Source: Trichobilharzia regenti (taxonomy: Eukaryota > Platyhelminthes > Trematoda > Strigeidida > Schistosomatidae). Taken from it: DNA of 64,000 nt. How positions within the stretch are numbered: the first letter of the stretch is position 1; each line of letters starts with the position of its first letter. The stretch spans positions 123,209,842 through 123,273,841 of the forward strand of contig OX235270.1 in assembly GCA_944472135.2 (NCBI GenBank), read 5' to 3'. The notes below the pieces were generated by a model that saw only the letters and a list, made by a program, of their open reading frames with translations, ran no database searches and had not been told where the DNA came from. The translations under genes were made by a program, and so were the position numbers. This document shows positions 11,324-20,962 of the stretch, piece by piece.

Positions 11324-11966
11324 ATGTTAGGTGCTTTTCAGCATACTCCACCCTATAGAAACTTAGGCCCCCAAACCACCAAAGTCTTCCAACCGAAGCA
11401 CCTTCACCCACAATATACTTCTAGTTATAAAGACAACTCGAAGATATGTACCGGTATGACGGTTGGCAGATTGTTAAGTAGACCTTACGATGCTATGCCT
11501 TATAATCCACAACTCGGGCCCAACCACTATCCGTATATCCAGGAACACACAGTAAATTTTTTAGGTGTCTCGAATCACTGGTACGACCCATGGCACCTAG
11601 GACCATCTCATCGAACTCTAACCCCGATGTACGGACATCCAGTCCGACCCCCTTATCATTTACAAACACTTCAGGTGTTGACGCACAAACAGTATTAGGT
11701 TATGGTGATATTTTAGGCCAGTTTTAGTATCCCGTGACTTATTCACGATATTACTAATTAATGCGCGTTCCTTAATCAACAAGGTATCCGAAGTAAGGAC
11801 ATTATTATTAATCGCCAAGCCTACTGCATCTCTGACAACTGAATCATGGTGCTCACCCTCTATACTTGATGTGCATATAGGCACAGATGACCACACTGTA
11901 CACCGTGAAAATAGAGATCGCAAGTGTGGTGGAGGATGTCTCGTATATATATATATATATATATAG
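11324..11966 (+). pseudogene. Outer CR1/SR1-like LINE: 5' part and N-terminal endonuclease half
   Basis: From about 11735 the plus strand reads I-N-A-R-S-L-I-N-K-V-S-E-V-R-T-L-L, then T-E-S-W, and ends near C-G-G-G-C-L-V-Y. These are the first motifs of the apurinic-type endonuclease of CR1-like LINEs (N-A-R-S-L, then E-T/S-W, then R-G-G-G). The reading stops in a (TA)n tract at 11944-11965 and resumes at about 13880, so the domain is split by an inserted segment. The upstream ORF 11324-11698 is rich in Pro, His and Tyr, has no recognised motif and may belong to the same element. Confidence 0.7.
11944..11965. repeat. (TA)n tract at the insertion point
   Basis: Eleven TA units. The same dinucleotide tract occurs on the other side of the inserted segment (about 13855-13878), so it is the probable target site. 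Confidence 0.85.
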
Positions 11967-13878
11967 AAACTAGAAACATTATGGTTAAGGCGACTGCGAC
12001 TAAATCTGGTACTCTTCTATAAGCTTCTTAACCAAATAGTGTATACCCCTGCCAACTATACTCGGTTCTCAGGTAACACAGGATACAACCTTAGACACAC
12101 TACAGGTACAGTGGCTATAGAACCGTGTAAAACAGCCACCAGGCAAAAGTTTTTCTTGGTTAGGTATGCCCAAATATGGAACAAACTACCTGAGAAAATA
12201 CGACTAGCAAGCACACTGGCCTCCTTTGAAAAGGCACTTAATGACACACTAAGTGAGTTTGTAATTGATACCAGTGGTAATTCCCATGTAAGAGTTTCAG
12301 AAATCATAGGCCCATTTAATGTATGAATTCAGAGACTACACCTGTTGTTTGTTTTGCCTCTATTTATAATTCCAGACAAAAAAGCAGCAGTCATGACAAT
12401 TACACCCATTCAACCAAGAGTCGATCAAACTATGTCTACCTGATACAAAGGGCGAACCATAACCAACATACGAATGAAATATGAGAAAACAAGGTAGAAA
12501 CTTACCGCAACACCACATGAAAAGATAAAAGTTACTTGAACATCATCTATAATCCACCAACTGGTCTCCTACCCAAAAAGAGTGCGGCTATGTTTTATCC
12601 AAAATGGCGAGGAAATACATAAATCCACAGCTGCTGTTGTAAACACTCAGTGGGGGTAGGAGCCAACAAAGTAATCCTTTCAAAGCATATGTATACTTCA
12701 AATGGGCACGGAGACTCTGTAGAATACGTCATAATCCAAATCACTGCCTATACAACGCCAATAAACCTGGATATCTATGATATAACGAAAACATGCTGAA
12801 AGCTGCATCTCAGATCAAGTTGATTCATTCGATGGTGATGATCTGCTCCTGCATGCCTTATTCGACATATTTAATGGAATGGTCCGCGGTTATTCTGATA
12901 CCAGATCGAAAAGAATATAAAATTCACCGGTTGCTGAATCAAAAGTACTTCTCTGCATGTTTAACTGTATTCTAACTGCTATGATTAATTCCAAACCTTT
13001 TATCTCATAATCAATCAAATTCCAGGAACGATCCAATTCTACCATTTGAAGACGCTGGCGAACATGCCGTAAATGAGTATTCATGATCTGAAATGAAGAA
13101 GCAACTGGTTCTCAAACAGTTTTTCAACATTTTACCCAACTTACGAGTGCAGTCCGCCATGCAGACACAAATGGCGCAAACGGAGAATTCTGGAATCGAC
13201 CTCGGCACCATTTGATGCAGCAAAACAACCCAACATGACCTTATCTAGTTTTCGCCTCCACGATCAAACTTCTTTCCTGTTATGAAACCACGATAAGACT
13301 GCTGAAAAATGGAATAAATATATCACTGATCTCAACATAATACATCAATAAACTTCAAGCCAAGGGTGTTGTTCACAACAAAGTTATATAGGAGAATTGA
13401 CTTCAAGCTTTATTTTTCCCAGATATCTGTATTACATTCATCTGATGTCTGGGTTTTTTGTTAACGCGAAGACAATATTTCTATATCTCTTTATGTGCTA
13501 CACAAACAAACTTTATAGTAGACTGTTCCGACTGACTCTAATGACAGAAAGAACAACCAAACTGTAAATCCATTATGCATCAAATCATGTGCAATTTATA
13601 TAACAACTTATCCATGTCTGTACAATAGGTATGTTCCTGCATAAACAGGAAGGAATATATTATTATTATTAAAACAATATTTATGCATGCCTATACAATT
13701 GGTGTACCCTACATAGCTAGGGAAAAAAATGTACTTTATTATATTATCTTTACTAAATATGCTTATTAATATTATGTGAAAATTATCGAATTGATGATGC
13801 CTGTAAACTGGCGTCCCTCATGTAAAAAATGAGAATATATTATTATTATTATTATTATATATATATGTATATATATGC
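11967..13878 (+). mobile_element. 5'-truncated CR1-like LINE inserted in the outer CR1 endonuclease
   Basis: The segment opens inside the RT tail (L-W-L-R-R-L-R-L-N-L-V-L-F-Y-K-L-L-N), and the ORF at 12039-12326 carries the CR1/Jockey C-terminal signature F-F-L-V-R-Y-A-Q-I-W-N-K-L-P, followed by A-S-F-E-K-A-L. A long 3' UTR follows, ending in three hairpin modules (13616-13860) and an ATT/AT tail. The host endonuclease reading resumes immediately afterwards. About 12330-13370 has no recognised content and could hold a further insertion. Confidence 0.75.
13616..13860 (+). other. Three tandem hairpin modules at a CR1 3' end
   Basis: Each module reads roughly TGCCTGTACAATTGGYGT, then a short stem-loop, then AATAT and ATT repeats. 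The stems differ in sequence but keep pairing: TTCCTG/CAGGAA (13634-13651), CCCTA/TAGGG (13707-13722), CTCAT/ATGAG (13817-13833). Related modules lie at about 18675-18720, 18975-19035 and, inverted, 43392-43445. Confidence 0.7.
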
Positions 13879-13879
13879 A

Positions 13880-14745
13880 TAACTCATTCGAGTCAGTAAG
13901 GTGGAAGATGAAATACTGAATGAGGTACCCGATTCACTCTGGGTCGTCTTATGTGGAGGTAAGTACAAACTTCTCATAGGCTGTGTCTATCGAGCACCAT
14001 GCCCAACTAAAGAAACTGACGCGTTATTAGCTAAGTCGTTTGCACACGCCTCCTCGTTTAGTACTAATTACAAAATAACTGGAGGGGACTTCAATCTTCC
14101 AGACGTCAACTGGTTAAGCGGTTCAGGCCCCCAACGCTTTGACGAATTACTTGTCACTATCGGCTGTTATTGATGGCGACAACACGTCCAGACACCTACC
14201 CGTGGTGACAACATGTTGGACCTTGTGTTTTGTCACAACACAATCCCAGTCTCCACCCATGTTGGTAACAGATTTGACAAGGTATCTCACAGTACTCTCT
14301 TTGAGAAGCTGTACTCATGTGGAATTCGCAATCCGTTACCTAACCGGTTAAAGTCATTTCTAAGCAACAGGGTGCAAATAATGAAAGTCGGATCTGTATT
14401 GTTCCATCCTAGACAGATCACAAGTGGTGTTGTGCAAGGTAGTGTCCTAGGACCACTTTTATTTACAGTCCACATTAACAGCATTTGTAACTGCTTCACC
14501 TCATGTGAACCACTCCCAAATGTTGACGACCTCAAAGTCGAATGCTCCCGCCACCTTCATGAGTTGAACGATATGGTAAGTAAAATACATCTTGAACTAA
14601 GTGGTCTCGCGATAAGGTGTGCCGAATCCTGTCTAGAGTTTAACATTGACAAATGCGGCTGGATCTGGATCAGCAAAAGTAACCTTGACATAACCCTTGA
14701 AGTAAATCAGCGATTTCTTGGCGGCCTGTTTGACATCTGGGCTAC
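13880..14745 (+). pseudogene. Outer CR1/SR1-like LINE: C-terminal endonuclease joined to RT palm
   Basis: The endonuclease resumes with I-G-C-V-Y-R-A-P and G-G-D-F-N-L-P-D-V-N-W, the catalytic G-D-F-N motif. A TGA at 14171 interrupts, then the same frame continues L-D-L-V-F and H-V-G-N. The next residues are R-F-D-K-V-S-H-S-T-L-F-E-K-L, from the RT palm, so a large in-frame deletion has removed the endonuclease end and RT fingers. The RT continues with G-V-V-Q-G-S-V-L-G-P-L-L-F, but the expected Y/F-A-D-D reads N-V-D-D. Reading is lost at about 14740, where LINE C begins. Dead element. Confidence 0.8.
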
Positions 14746-14807
14746 CTTTTCTTGCATCTACATATTGCATCTAATTGGGATGTTTTCATTCCTAATTTTA
14801 AGAAAAT

Positions 14808-16061
14808 ATGATCACAAATCGCATAAAATACAGCAATTCATTCATTAAACGTTTCAAACCATATTACTTTCATGCATGTAATAAATCTAAGAGAAAACAT
14901 CACGCTGGCTGGCAGCGTGCACTTAAACAGACACTTTTATACCGTACAACTATTCCTGTTATTGTCACTTCAAACTGCCGTTCACTTCCCAACAAAATTA
15001 TGCATCTCCAGTCTCTCTTATCATCTGATACTTATCACAATACGGCGATTGTTGCATTACAAGAAACATGGCTCCATGAACTCTATGATGACAATCTGGT
15101 TTCCCTAAATAGTTTTACGTTGTTTAGACAAGATCAACTATGCTCCAGCAAGAAAGGAGGTGGAGGTGTTGCAACTTTCATTCATTCTCAATGGTCAACT
15201 TCAAATAATGTATGTTTTTCTTACTCTAATGACTTTATTGATTGTATAACAGTCAAATGCCGCCAGAAACACTTATTCAAGTTGAAATACGTCTTCATGT
15301 CAAACATTTATGTTACTCCTGGCCGTTCTGCATCTGATCTATCTGATTTTGTTGATAAATTCACTGAATTCGCCGTTACACATCTTGGAAACTCTTTATC
15401 AGTTGTCACAGGAGATTTTAACCGCTGCGATTGTTCTTTCCTCGTGTCATTAGGTCATGCCAATATTGTTAAATTCCCTACTCGACCTGATAAAACTCTG
15501 GATCTAGTGTTTATTAATGATGAGGAAATATATGAAGTACGCAGACGTGCTCCTATCATGAACTCAGATCATTGTATTATTCGGATATCACCTAAGATAT
15601 TCAGCAGATCTCACTGCAGTATCTTCTCAAATTTGTCCAAGAAAACACAGCAAAGGTGTTACTCACAAGAATTTATGCTGAAACTAAGATGTATGCTAAA
15701 TGACACTAACTGGCAACTCTTCAACGAACACAAACTGGATGATACTACTTCCAACTTGACTGACTATCCTAAATTCTGCTTTGATATATGCTGTCCAAAA
15801 CAGATAATTTTCAAAAGAATGGATCGTTTCGCTTCCCCTCATCTCAAAAAACTTCGTAGAGAAAAAGAGAAGCTGTACAAGACAAAGAATAAATCTGGTC
15901 TTAAGAAGATAAACATCCAAATTAAATCTGAAATCAAGAGGCTAAACGACATTTATAATCAAACATTATTGTCTTGTAAAGCTTCAGAAAACATGTGGAA
16001 GCTTTTCAGGGAAATTACAGGTTGCGGTAAGCATAATATTTGTGCCCTTCTATTGTTGTAA
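14808..16061 (+). CDS. LINE C endonuclease domain protein (417 aa)
   Basis: Apurinic-type endonuclease that nicks target DNA for LINE insertion. Visible motifs in order: S-N-C-R-S-L-P-N-K near residue 57, the catalytic-Glu segment A-L-Q-E-T-W-L near residue 85, G-G-G-G-V-A near residue 117, V-T-G-D-F-N-R near residue 200, L-D-L-V-F near residue 230, and N-S-D-H-C near residue 252 (catalytic Asp-His). The C-terminal part is basic and helical, with R-R-E-K-E-K and similar, as in the linker before the RT of CR1-like proteins. The ORF ends 22 bases after the RT ORF opens, in a different frame. Most relatives encode both domains in one ORF, so a frameshift mutation is the simplest reading. All expected catalytic residues appear present. 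Confidence 0.8.
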   Translation: MITNRIKYSNSFIKRFKPYYFHACNKSKRKHHAGWQRALKQTLLYRTTIPVIVTSNCRSLPNKIMHLQSLLSSDTYHNTAIVALQETWLHELYDDNLVSLNSFTLFRQDQLCSSKKGGGGVATFIHSQWSTSNNVCFSYSNDFIDCITVKCRQKHLFKLKYVFMSNIYVTPGRSASDLSDFVDKFTEFAVTHLGNSLSVVTGDFNRCDCSFLVSLGHANIVKFPTRPDKTLDLVFINDEEIYEVRRRAPIMNSDHCIIRISPKIFSRSHCSIFSNLSKKTQQRCYSQEFMLKLRCMLNDTNWQLFNEHKLDDTTSNLTDYPKFCFDICCPKQIIFKRMDRFASPHLKKLRREKEKLYKTKNKSGLKKINIQIKSEIKRLNDIYNQTLLSCKASENMWKLFREITGCGKHNICALLLL

Positions 16062-17488
16062 ATACTCTTGATATATCTTTTATCCGCCCTCCTAATGTCC
16101 CTTTTAGCTTCAATATAACTAATAACATGACCAGTGACTTTCATAGTTTCAATACTTCTGATGTTCTTAAATGTTTGAAATCTCTTAAACCTTCCCAGAG
16201 TCTAGGCCCTGATGGTATACCTGCCATTGTTCTAAAGAAATGTGCTGATATTTTAAGTAACCCACTTACAAGCATTTTCAATACTTCTTTTTCCAATTAT
16301 GTTTTACCTTCTCTGTGGAAAGATATTAAAATCATCCCTGTACCCAAGTTTGGTTCTGGTGATAGTGTTAAGTTTAGACCAATTGCCATTACCTCTCCTT
16401 TTTTGAAACTAATGGAGAAATTACTGTTACAAAAACTCGTACCCTCCCTAAGCTTCTCAGACGGTCCAAAGCAGTTTGCTTACAAACAGGGTAGAAGTAC
16501 TTTGGATGCTGCTGCTGTGTTTCATCACGACATTGTATCCTCCTTAGACAAAAGGGCCAAGTATGTCCGTTGTACTTTCCTTGATTACATATCTGCTTTT
16601 GACTCTGTACCTAGAGGCCTTTTGTTAAACAAGCTTAGCCTTACACAAACTGAGTCCTGGGCTATCAACTGGCTGCACTCTTACTTCTCCAATAGGATGC
16701 AGTACACGGTATATAATGGAGTAGCTTCCTCTCCTTTGCTTACTGAAGCTGGAGTTCCCCAGGGTGCTGTTCTCTCGCCGTTTCTCTTTTCCTTCTTCCT
16801 ATATGACTTACCTCTCTCAGATGAAATCAACTTCGTCAAATATGAAGATGACCTGACTGTTTCGCTTCCCGTTAAGTCTCAGTCAGACTGCTTCAAATTA
16901 AATAGCTTCCTGTCGGACATCAGTCAATGGCCTAAACTAAATGGCCTCATGCTGAATCCCTCAAAATGCCAGACTATCGACTTCTCCATTAGGCATAAAC
17001 GAGATCTACAAACACTAGTAAGCACTCATAAAGCCTGTAGCATTGAGGGGACTATAATTGAAACAAAATCTAATGCAAAATACCTCGGAATAGTTCTATC
17101 TTCCGACTTTACTTGGTCATCTCATATCCAAATGATTTCCAAGAAAGTGTTTCGTCTAACCTACTACATTAAGAAACTCAAACTAACTGGAGTCCCTCAA
17201 CTTCTGCTTTCACAGTTCGTTAACTCTCGTATCTTACCTATTCTACTTTACTGCTCCCCGTTAGCCTTTCCTGGGTTACTGAAAAAGGACTATACCATCC
17301 TGAGAATGATGTTGAAGGTAGTTAGTAGGACTAGCGGTGTAAAACTCAGTCAGTCCGTCACTACATTAGTGGATAAGCATCTGAATACATGCGAAAAATG
17401 GTCTAAAACAATACTCTCTGACCCCCAACATCCTCTCCTCTCTCTCCTTGCATCTCATCAGGTAGAACCAGAAATCAGTACAAAATAA
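16040..17488 (+). CDS. LINE C reverse transcriptase (482 aa)
   Basis: RNA-dependent DNA polymerase of a CR1-group LINE. Motifs: L-G-P-D-G-I-P near residue 55, R-P-I-A-I-T-S near residue 115, Q-F-A-Y-K-Q-G-R-S-T near residue 145, F-L-D-Y-I-S-A-F-D-S-V near residue 182 (first Asp), A-G-V-P-Q-G-A-V-L-S-P near residue 240, and K-Y-E-D-D near residue 268, where Glu replaces the usual Ala of Y-A-D-D. L-N-P-S-K-C and Y-L-G-I-V-L follow. The start is arbitrary because the reading continues from the upstream ORF by a -1/+2 shift. The usual F-F-x-V-R-x-x-x-x-W-N-x-L-P tail is absent, so the C-terminus differs from the CR1 copy at 12039-12326. The K-to-I, V-to-L and M-to-I differences in copy 2 are mild. 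Confidence 0.85.
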   Translation: MCPSIVVNTLDISFIRPPNVPFSFNITNNMTSDFHSFNTSDVLKCLKSLKPSQSLGPDGIPAIVLKKCADILSNPLTSIFNTSFSNYVLPSLWKDIKIIPVPKFGSGDSVKFRPIAITSPFLKLMEKLLLQKLVPSLSFSDGPKQFAYKQGRSTLDAAAVFHHDIVSSLDKRAKYVRCTFLDYISAFDSVPRGLLLNKLSLTQTESWAINWLHSYFSNRMQYTVYNGVASSPLLTEAGVPQGAVLSPFLFSFFLYDLPLSDEINFVKYEDDLTVSLPVKSQSDCFKLNSFLSDISQWPKLNGLMLNPSKCQTIDFSIRHKRDLQTLVSTHKACSIEGTIIETKSNAKYLGIVLSSDFTWSSHIQMISKKVFRLTYYIKKLKLTGVPQLLLSQFVNSRILPILLYCSPLAFPGLLKKDYTILRMMLKVVSRTSGVKLSQSVTTLVDKHLNTCEKWSKTILSDPQHPLLSLLASHQVEPEISTK

Positions 17489-18385
17489 TATATGCTCGTA
17501 CAACCAAGTATAGGAACTCAACGATACCATATTTGGCCCGTGTTCTAAGTGACAGGGACAATGTTAAGCGTGAAACTTATGACTTGCTTTGTTGTTAATT
17601 TTGGCCCTTGTTATTTCCCCCTTATACTCTCTTATTTGTAATTTATAGTGAACAAACTTCTTAAACATACTTAGCTACTTAATATTATTATCATTGACTT
17701 ACTTTTTTGTACTTTACTCTATTCCTTCTTTTGTATATTTACTGGGTCCGACTATATTGTCACTATGATTATTACAAAATTGTCCTGTCATTAACCATTA
17801 TGTAATATTATTTTTGTGGTTGTTCTTTGTTCGGCACTATTTAACTGACAATCTTGTTTGTGAACGCCACTATCACCATCTTAAAAATTTTGTATTATGC
17901 ATGATTACTCACACTACCACTACAAACACTGCATTAGTGCTGACAAATAAAAAAACACAACCTGAAACGTTTATTTTACGATTGTTCAGTGTTGTTCAAT
18001 CAAATTAACTGATCATCTTGGCAATAAGCATTCTTAAGAACATCTCAATAATTTCTTGTATGAGTATAGCTGTCACTGTTCACCACGCATAAACATATCA
18101 TAGCTTCCACTACCCAGTACTGAAATATTTTTTCATCATTGGTGTTTATCTTCCTTTCTACTTGGTATTTTTATTTGCATTTTTTCTTTTGTTTTTTTGT
18201 TATTTCTGTTTCTTTTTTGGTTTTTTACTGCGTTCTTTTATATTTATTTATTTTTTTGTAATACTCCTTTTAAATGTACGATGAAATTAGATGCAATATT
18301 GTAGATATGTGCTGAAAATTCCACACTGTACCACAAGTACTGTTTCTGGAATAAAGCGAAATTGTTATATAATGTTATGTTATGA
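17489..18385 (+). other. LINE C 3' untranslated region
   Basis: AT-rich and T-rich (poly-T runs at 18170-18255), ending with the conserved tail GAAAATTCCACACTGTACC, AGTACTGTTT and GGAATAAAG. The 50-bp tail is shared with the SINE at 18767 and with the LINE fragment at 5839-6028. Confidence 0.65.
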
Positions 18386-18389
18386 AAAC

Positions 18390-19040
18390 TAGCCAGGCTC
18401 AACTCAGTCGTAGATCTCGATGCTCCACACAGCAAAGTTATATGGGGGAATGACTTTAAGCTTTATTTTCCCCCAAGTATTTGTAATCCATCCAAAACAT
18501 ACTTGGGTTTTCTCGTTAACGCGAAGACAATATTTTTACACATTTCTTGGTGTGCTCCATAGAATGACTACCTATCATATTGTTCCCACAAACCAACGAC
18601 AAAAAAGACAGCAACCATGTAGTTTCACCATAAACCAAATTTATGTAATTTAAATAATACTTATCAATGCCTGTACAATTGGTGTCCCCTACATAGGTAG
18701 GAATACAGATGTATTTTATTATATTATTAAATATGCCTACTAATCGTATATGTATAATCGTATATGTGCGTCGGTGGCACAGTGGTTAGGACTCTCGCCG
18801 ACCATGCACATGGTCCGGGGTTCAAGCCCACGCCGACGCACACCCGATATCTATGGTCGGCCTGCGAATTTTGGGCTACCGATATCCACGCTGAAAATTC
18901 CACACTTGTACCAAAAATACAGTATGGAATCAAGCTGTAATCAAAAATAAATAAATAAATGTAATTCACCATATTGATGATATCCGTAAACTGGCGTTAC
19001 TCATGCACAAAAGGTGAGAATACATTATTTTTATTAATAC
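18390..19040 (+). mobile_element. 3' UTR of the outer CR1 LINE (interrupted by a SINE)
   Basis: This part parallels 13376-13870: both contain AAAGTTATAT, GACTTYAAGCTTTATTTT, TTAACGCGAAGACAATATTT and then the hairpin modules. It therefore looks like the 3' end of the CR1 element disrupted by LINE C. A SINE sits between the last two modules, and the paralogous segment near 13765-13800 is an empty site without it. Confidence 0.65.
18767..18960 (+). mobile_element. tRNA-headed SINE with LINE C tail
   Basis: The 5' part folds like a tRNA end: GCGTCGG (18768-18774) pairs perfectly with CCGACGC (18833-18839), followed by a discriminator-like A. RNA polymerase III promoter words are intact: box A TGGCACAGTGG (18775-18785) and box B GGTTCAAGCC (18819-18828). 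The D and anticodon arms do not fold canonically, so it is not a working tRNA gene. The body ends in about 50 bp resembling the LINE C 3' tail and an (AAAT)n stretch. Confidence 0.75.
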
Positions 19041-19901
19041 TCTGCCACAATACAAATCCCTTTTCACTCTTTGAGACCGCAAAACAGTTTTGTGTGCACT
19101 GCCATCTCCACAAATATCAATGCAACCTGTACCCCTACTTCACAGCAAATTACAAATAGGAACTACAGTAAGACAGACTGGGCTTTCGTAAAACCAGTTC
19201 TAAGACCCTGTGCATGGGGAGAATACTTCATCACTGGTGACCCCTAGAAGGCTCTGAGCACCTTCCATCAGGACTCGGGCACATGCCTAGATGCTGCCAT
19301 TCCACTGAGAACACCATAGGTTTCCCGGCATAAAAAGACACTTATGAAACCAAAGGATCGCTCGAAACTGAGGATGCTGTCGACAAGTTACTTCAAACAC
19401 CTCATCTCTGGCACACTAGCGTCAATACCTAACACTGTTATCTCTGTTCCACAAACTCAATATTCGCGTGTGACGGATGGAGAACCCACCGAACTAGCTA
19501 GCCTCGCTAGAGTGTGTGCTCTCACAAGAATCATAAAGGAGCGATCCCATCGCGAAAGCCACAGGATTTCTCTCCTCATAGATAAGGGTAAGCTACACAG
19601 CAACTATGGATTCATTATCTAACGGAACACTTCCAGCTAACTAACTTAAGCTCGCAACGCCATTACTCAGTAAACACCCTACTGGTATGACGCAGATCCC
19701 CTCCTTTCTCCCACCAAAGCAAATTATTACCGTTGAGATCGCGTATGCCAGCATGAACAGGCCAGTGGAACTCTCATAAGCTCCTGTGCTCTCGGCACTG
19801 AGGAAACTACCTCTAGCTACCCGTAGGATGAGTCCGTAGTATCTGGACGTAATTACGGGCGCCGTACACGAATGATACGGCGAATTTCATCGAAATCTAC
19901 T
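19041..19901. other. Unresolved stretch
   Basis: No recognised repeat or domain. One plus-strand ORF at 19344-19622 (92 codons) has no known motif. A hairpin-forming segment CCCGTA...TACGGG at about 19821-19857 was considered as a ribozyme and rejected. Confidence 0.35.
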
Positions 19902-20259
19902 TGTCAATCACGTCTCATAAACCGTTAATGTCCAGCTCTCGCTACGCTCGGGCCCACGCTGTTCTTCGAAGATTTCTCAGAAACGCTTAGTTATAACGGA
20001 CGCAAAAACCAAAACACTGATCTGCCGCTTGACATTTGTTTATTGTTACACCAACATATAAAAGGAATAAGCGAACCAAGCTGTAAACAAATATTACAAT
20101 AATAAATCGTTATATTACTTCTGACGATATTTTACTCTTCTTTCTGAACAGCGACCGATGAGACGATGACTGTCGTATTGATGCCTCCGCGAAAATCGGG
20201 GAAGTTGATTTTGAGCAAACAACCAAGAATTGATCGTTCAATCTTCAACTCCATTGACA
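19902..20259 (-). mobile_element. 3' LTR of the BEL/Pao element, copy 1
   Basis: 358 bp, TGTCAAT to ATTGACA, homologous to the copy 2 LTR at 37748-38105 (one difference seen, near 20067). Preceded by CTACT, the same 5-bp TSD half as in copy 2. The partner 5' LTR was not included in the duplicated segment. Confidence 0.9.
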
Positions 20260-20962
20260 CTCCCCGGCAAAAAGGGATCCATCCCTTTTTTCCATCACGA
20301 CCAATACACCTTGACTTGGATGCCATTGCGAGAACCTGGGTCACACGGACAGAGCTGAAATGGAAAACAAACAGAAAAGCCAACACACCACAAGCATACC
20401 CACAGCACAATCTCACACATCGCTGACGACCTGCGCCTCCAGACAGAGACCTCCTCTTGACATCTTGCAACACAATCGCCACTTACTAGAATGACTCTTG
20501 CAGAATGCAAAGTGACCATAGCACCAACTCATGATACTCTACGCACATCCTCTTATCTACTCACTACCAATTACCACTGGAATCGCTTGTCACTCATTCT
20601 GCCTCAGTTCTAGTAACGGTGATGTATGCGAGCCTCAGTCGTTTACACTCTTTCTCCCCGGCATGTCGGACCGCACCTAACAATTATCTCCGTGTGCATT
20701 TCATTCTCAGCAATAGCCTAGCCTCCCCGGCGTATACGACCCATCTGCTGTCCGTAACATCAACCAATTCATTCATGGATGTAGAAGAGTGGACACAACT
20801 TCAGAAGTAATCACGACGAAAATTTTAACAAAATTACGCAATAACAACAAGATACGAGAACATCGAGTAAACACAATGAATCCAAAACACCAATTCATAT
20901 GACACACCACACGTATATACAAGTAGTAAAAACAACCTCGCCGATCATGTCTTGATGGAATT

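Larger units (their letters stand above)
14750..18385 (+). mobile_element. LINE C, nearly complete non-LTR retrotransposon nested in the outer CR1
   Basis: About 3.6 kb with an endonuclease ORF, an RT ORF and a 0.9-kb 3' UTR. The left edge lies where the outer RT stops; the right edge is placed after GGAATAAAG and a TTATATAATGTTATG-like tail. Beyond it the sequence matches the CR1 3' UTR. A word at the left end (about 14752-14775) is nearly the inverse of one at 18287-18310. Shorter copies of its 3' end occur at 5839-6028 and inside the SINE. Edges are approximate and no clear TSD was found. Confidence 0.75.

Noticed and set aside
13837..13878. ATT/AT tracts as a CRISPR or satellite array
   Set aside because: They are simple microsatellite tails of LINE insertions, without spacer-repeat structure.
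18767..18840. Functional tRNA gene
   Set aside because: Acceptor stem and promoter boxes are good, but the D arm and anticodon arm do not fold and the sequence continues into a SINE body and A-rich tail.
19815..19860. Hammerhead-ribozyme-like segment (GGATGAGTCC...GGAC)
   Set aside because: Stem II pairs, but the core reads AGGATGA in place of CTGATGA and GTAAT in place of GAAAC, and no cleavage stem is arranged correctly. Schistosomes do carry hammerheads in satellite DNA, but this is not a credible one.
20132..20482. 116-codon minus-strand ORF spanning the LTR edge
   Set aside because: It starts in the element interior and ends inside the LTR with no known motif; most likely a chance ORF.
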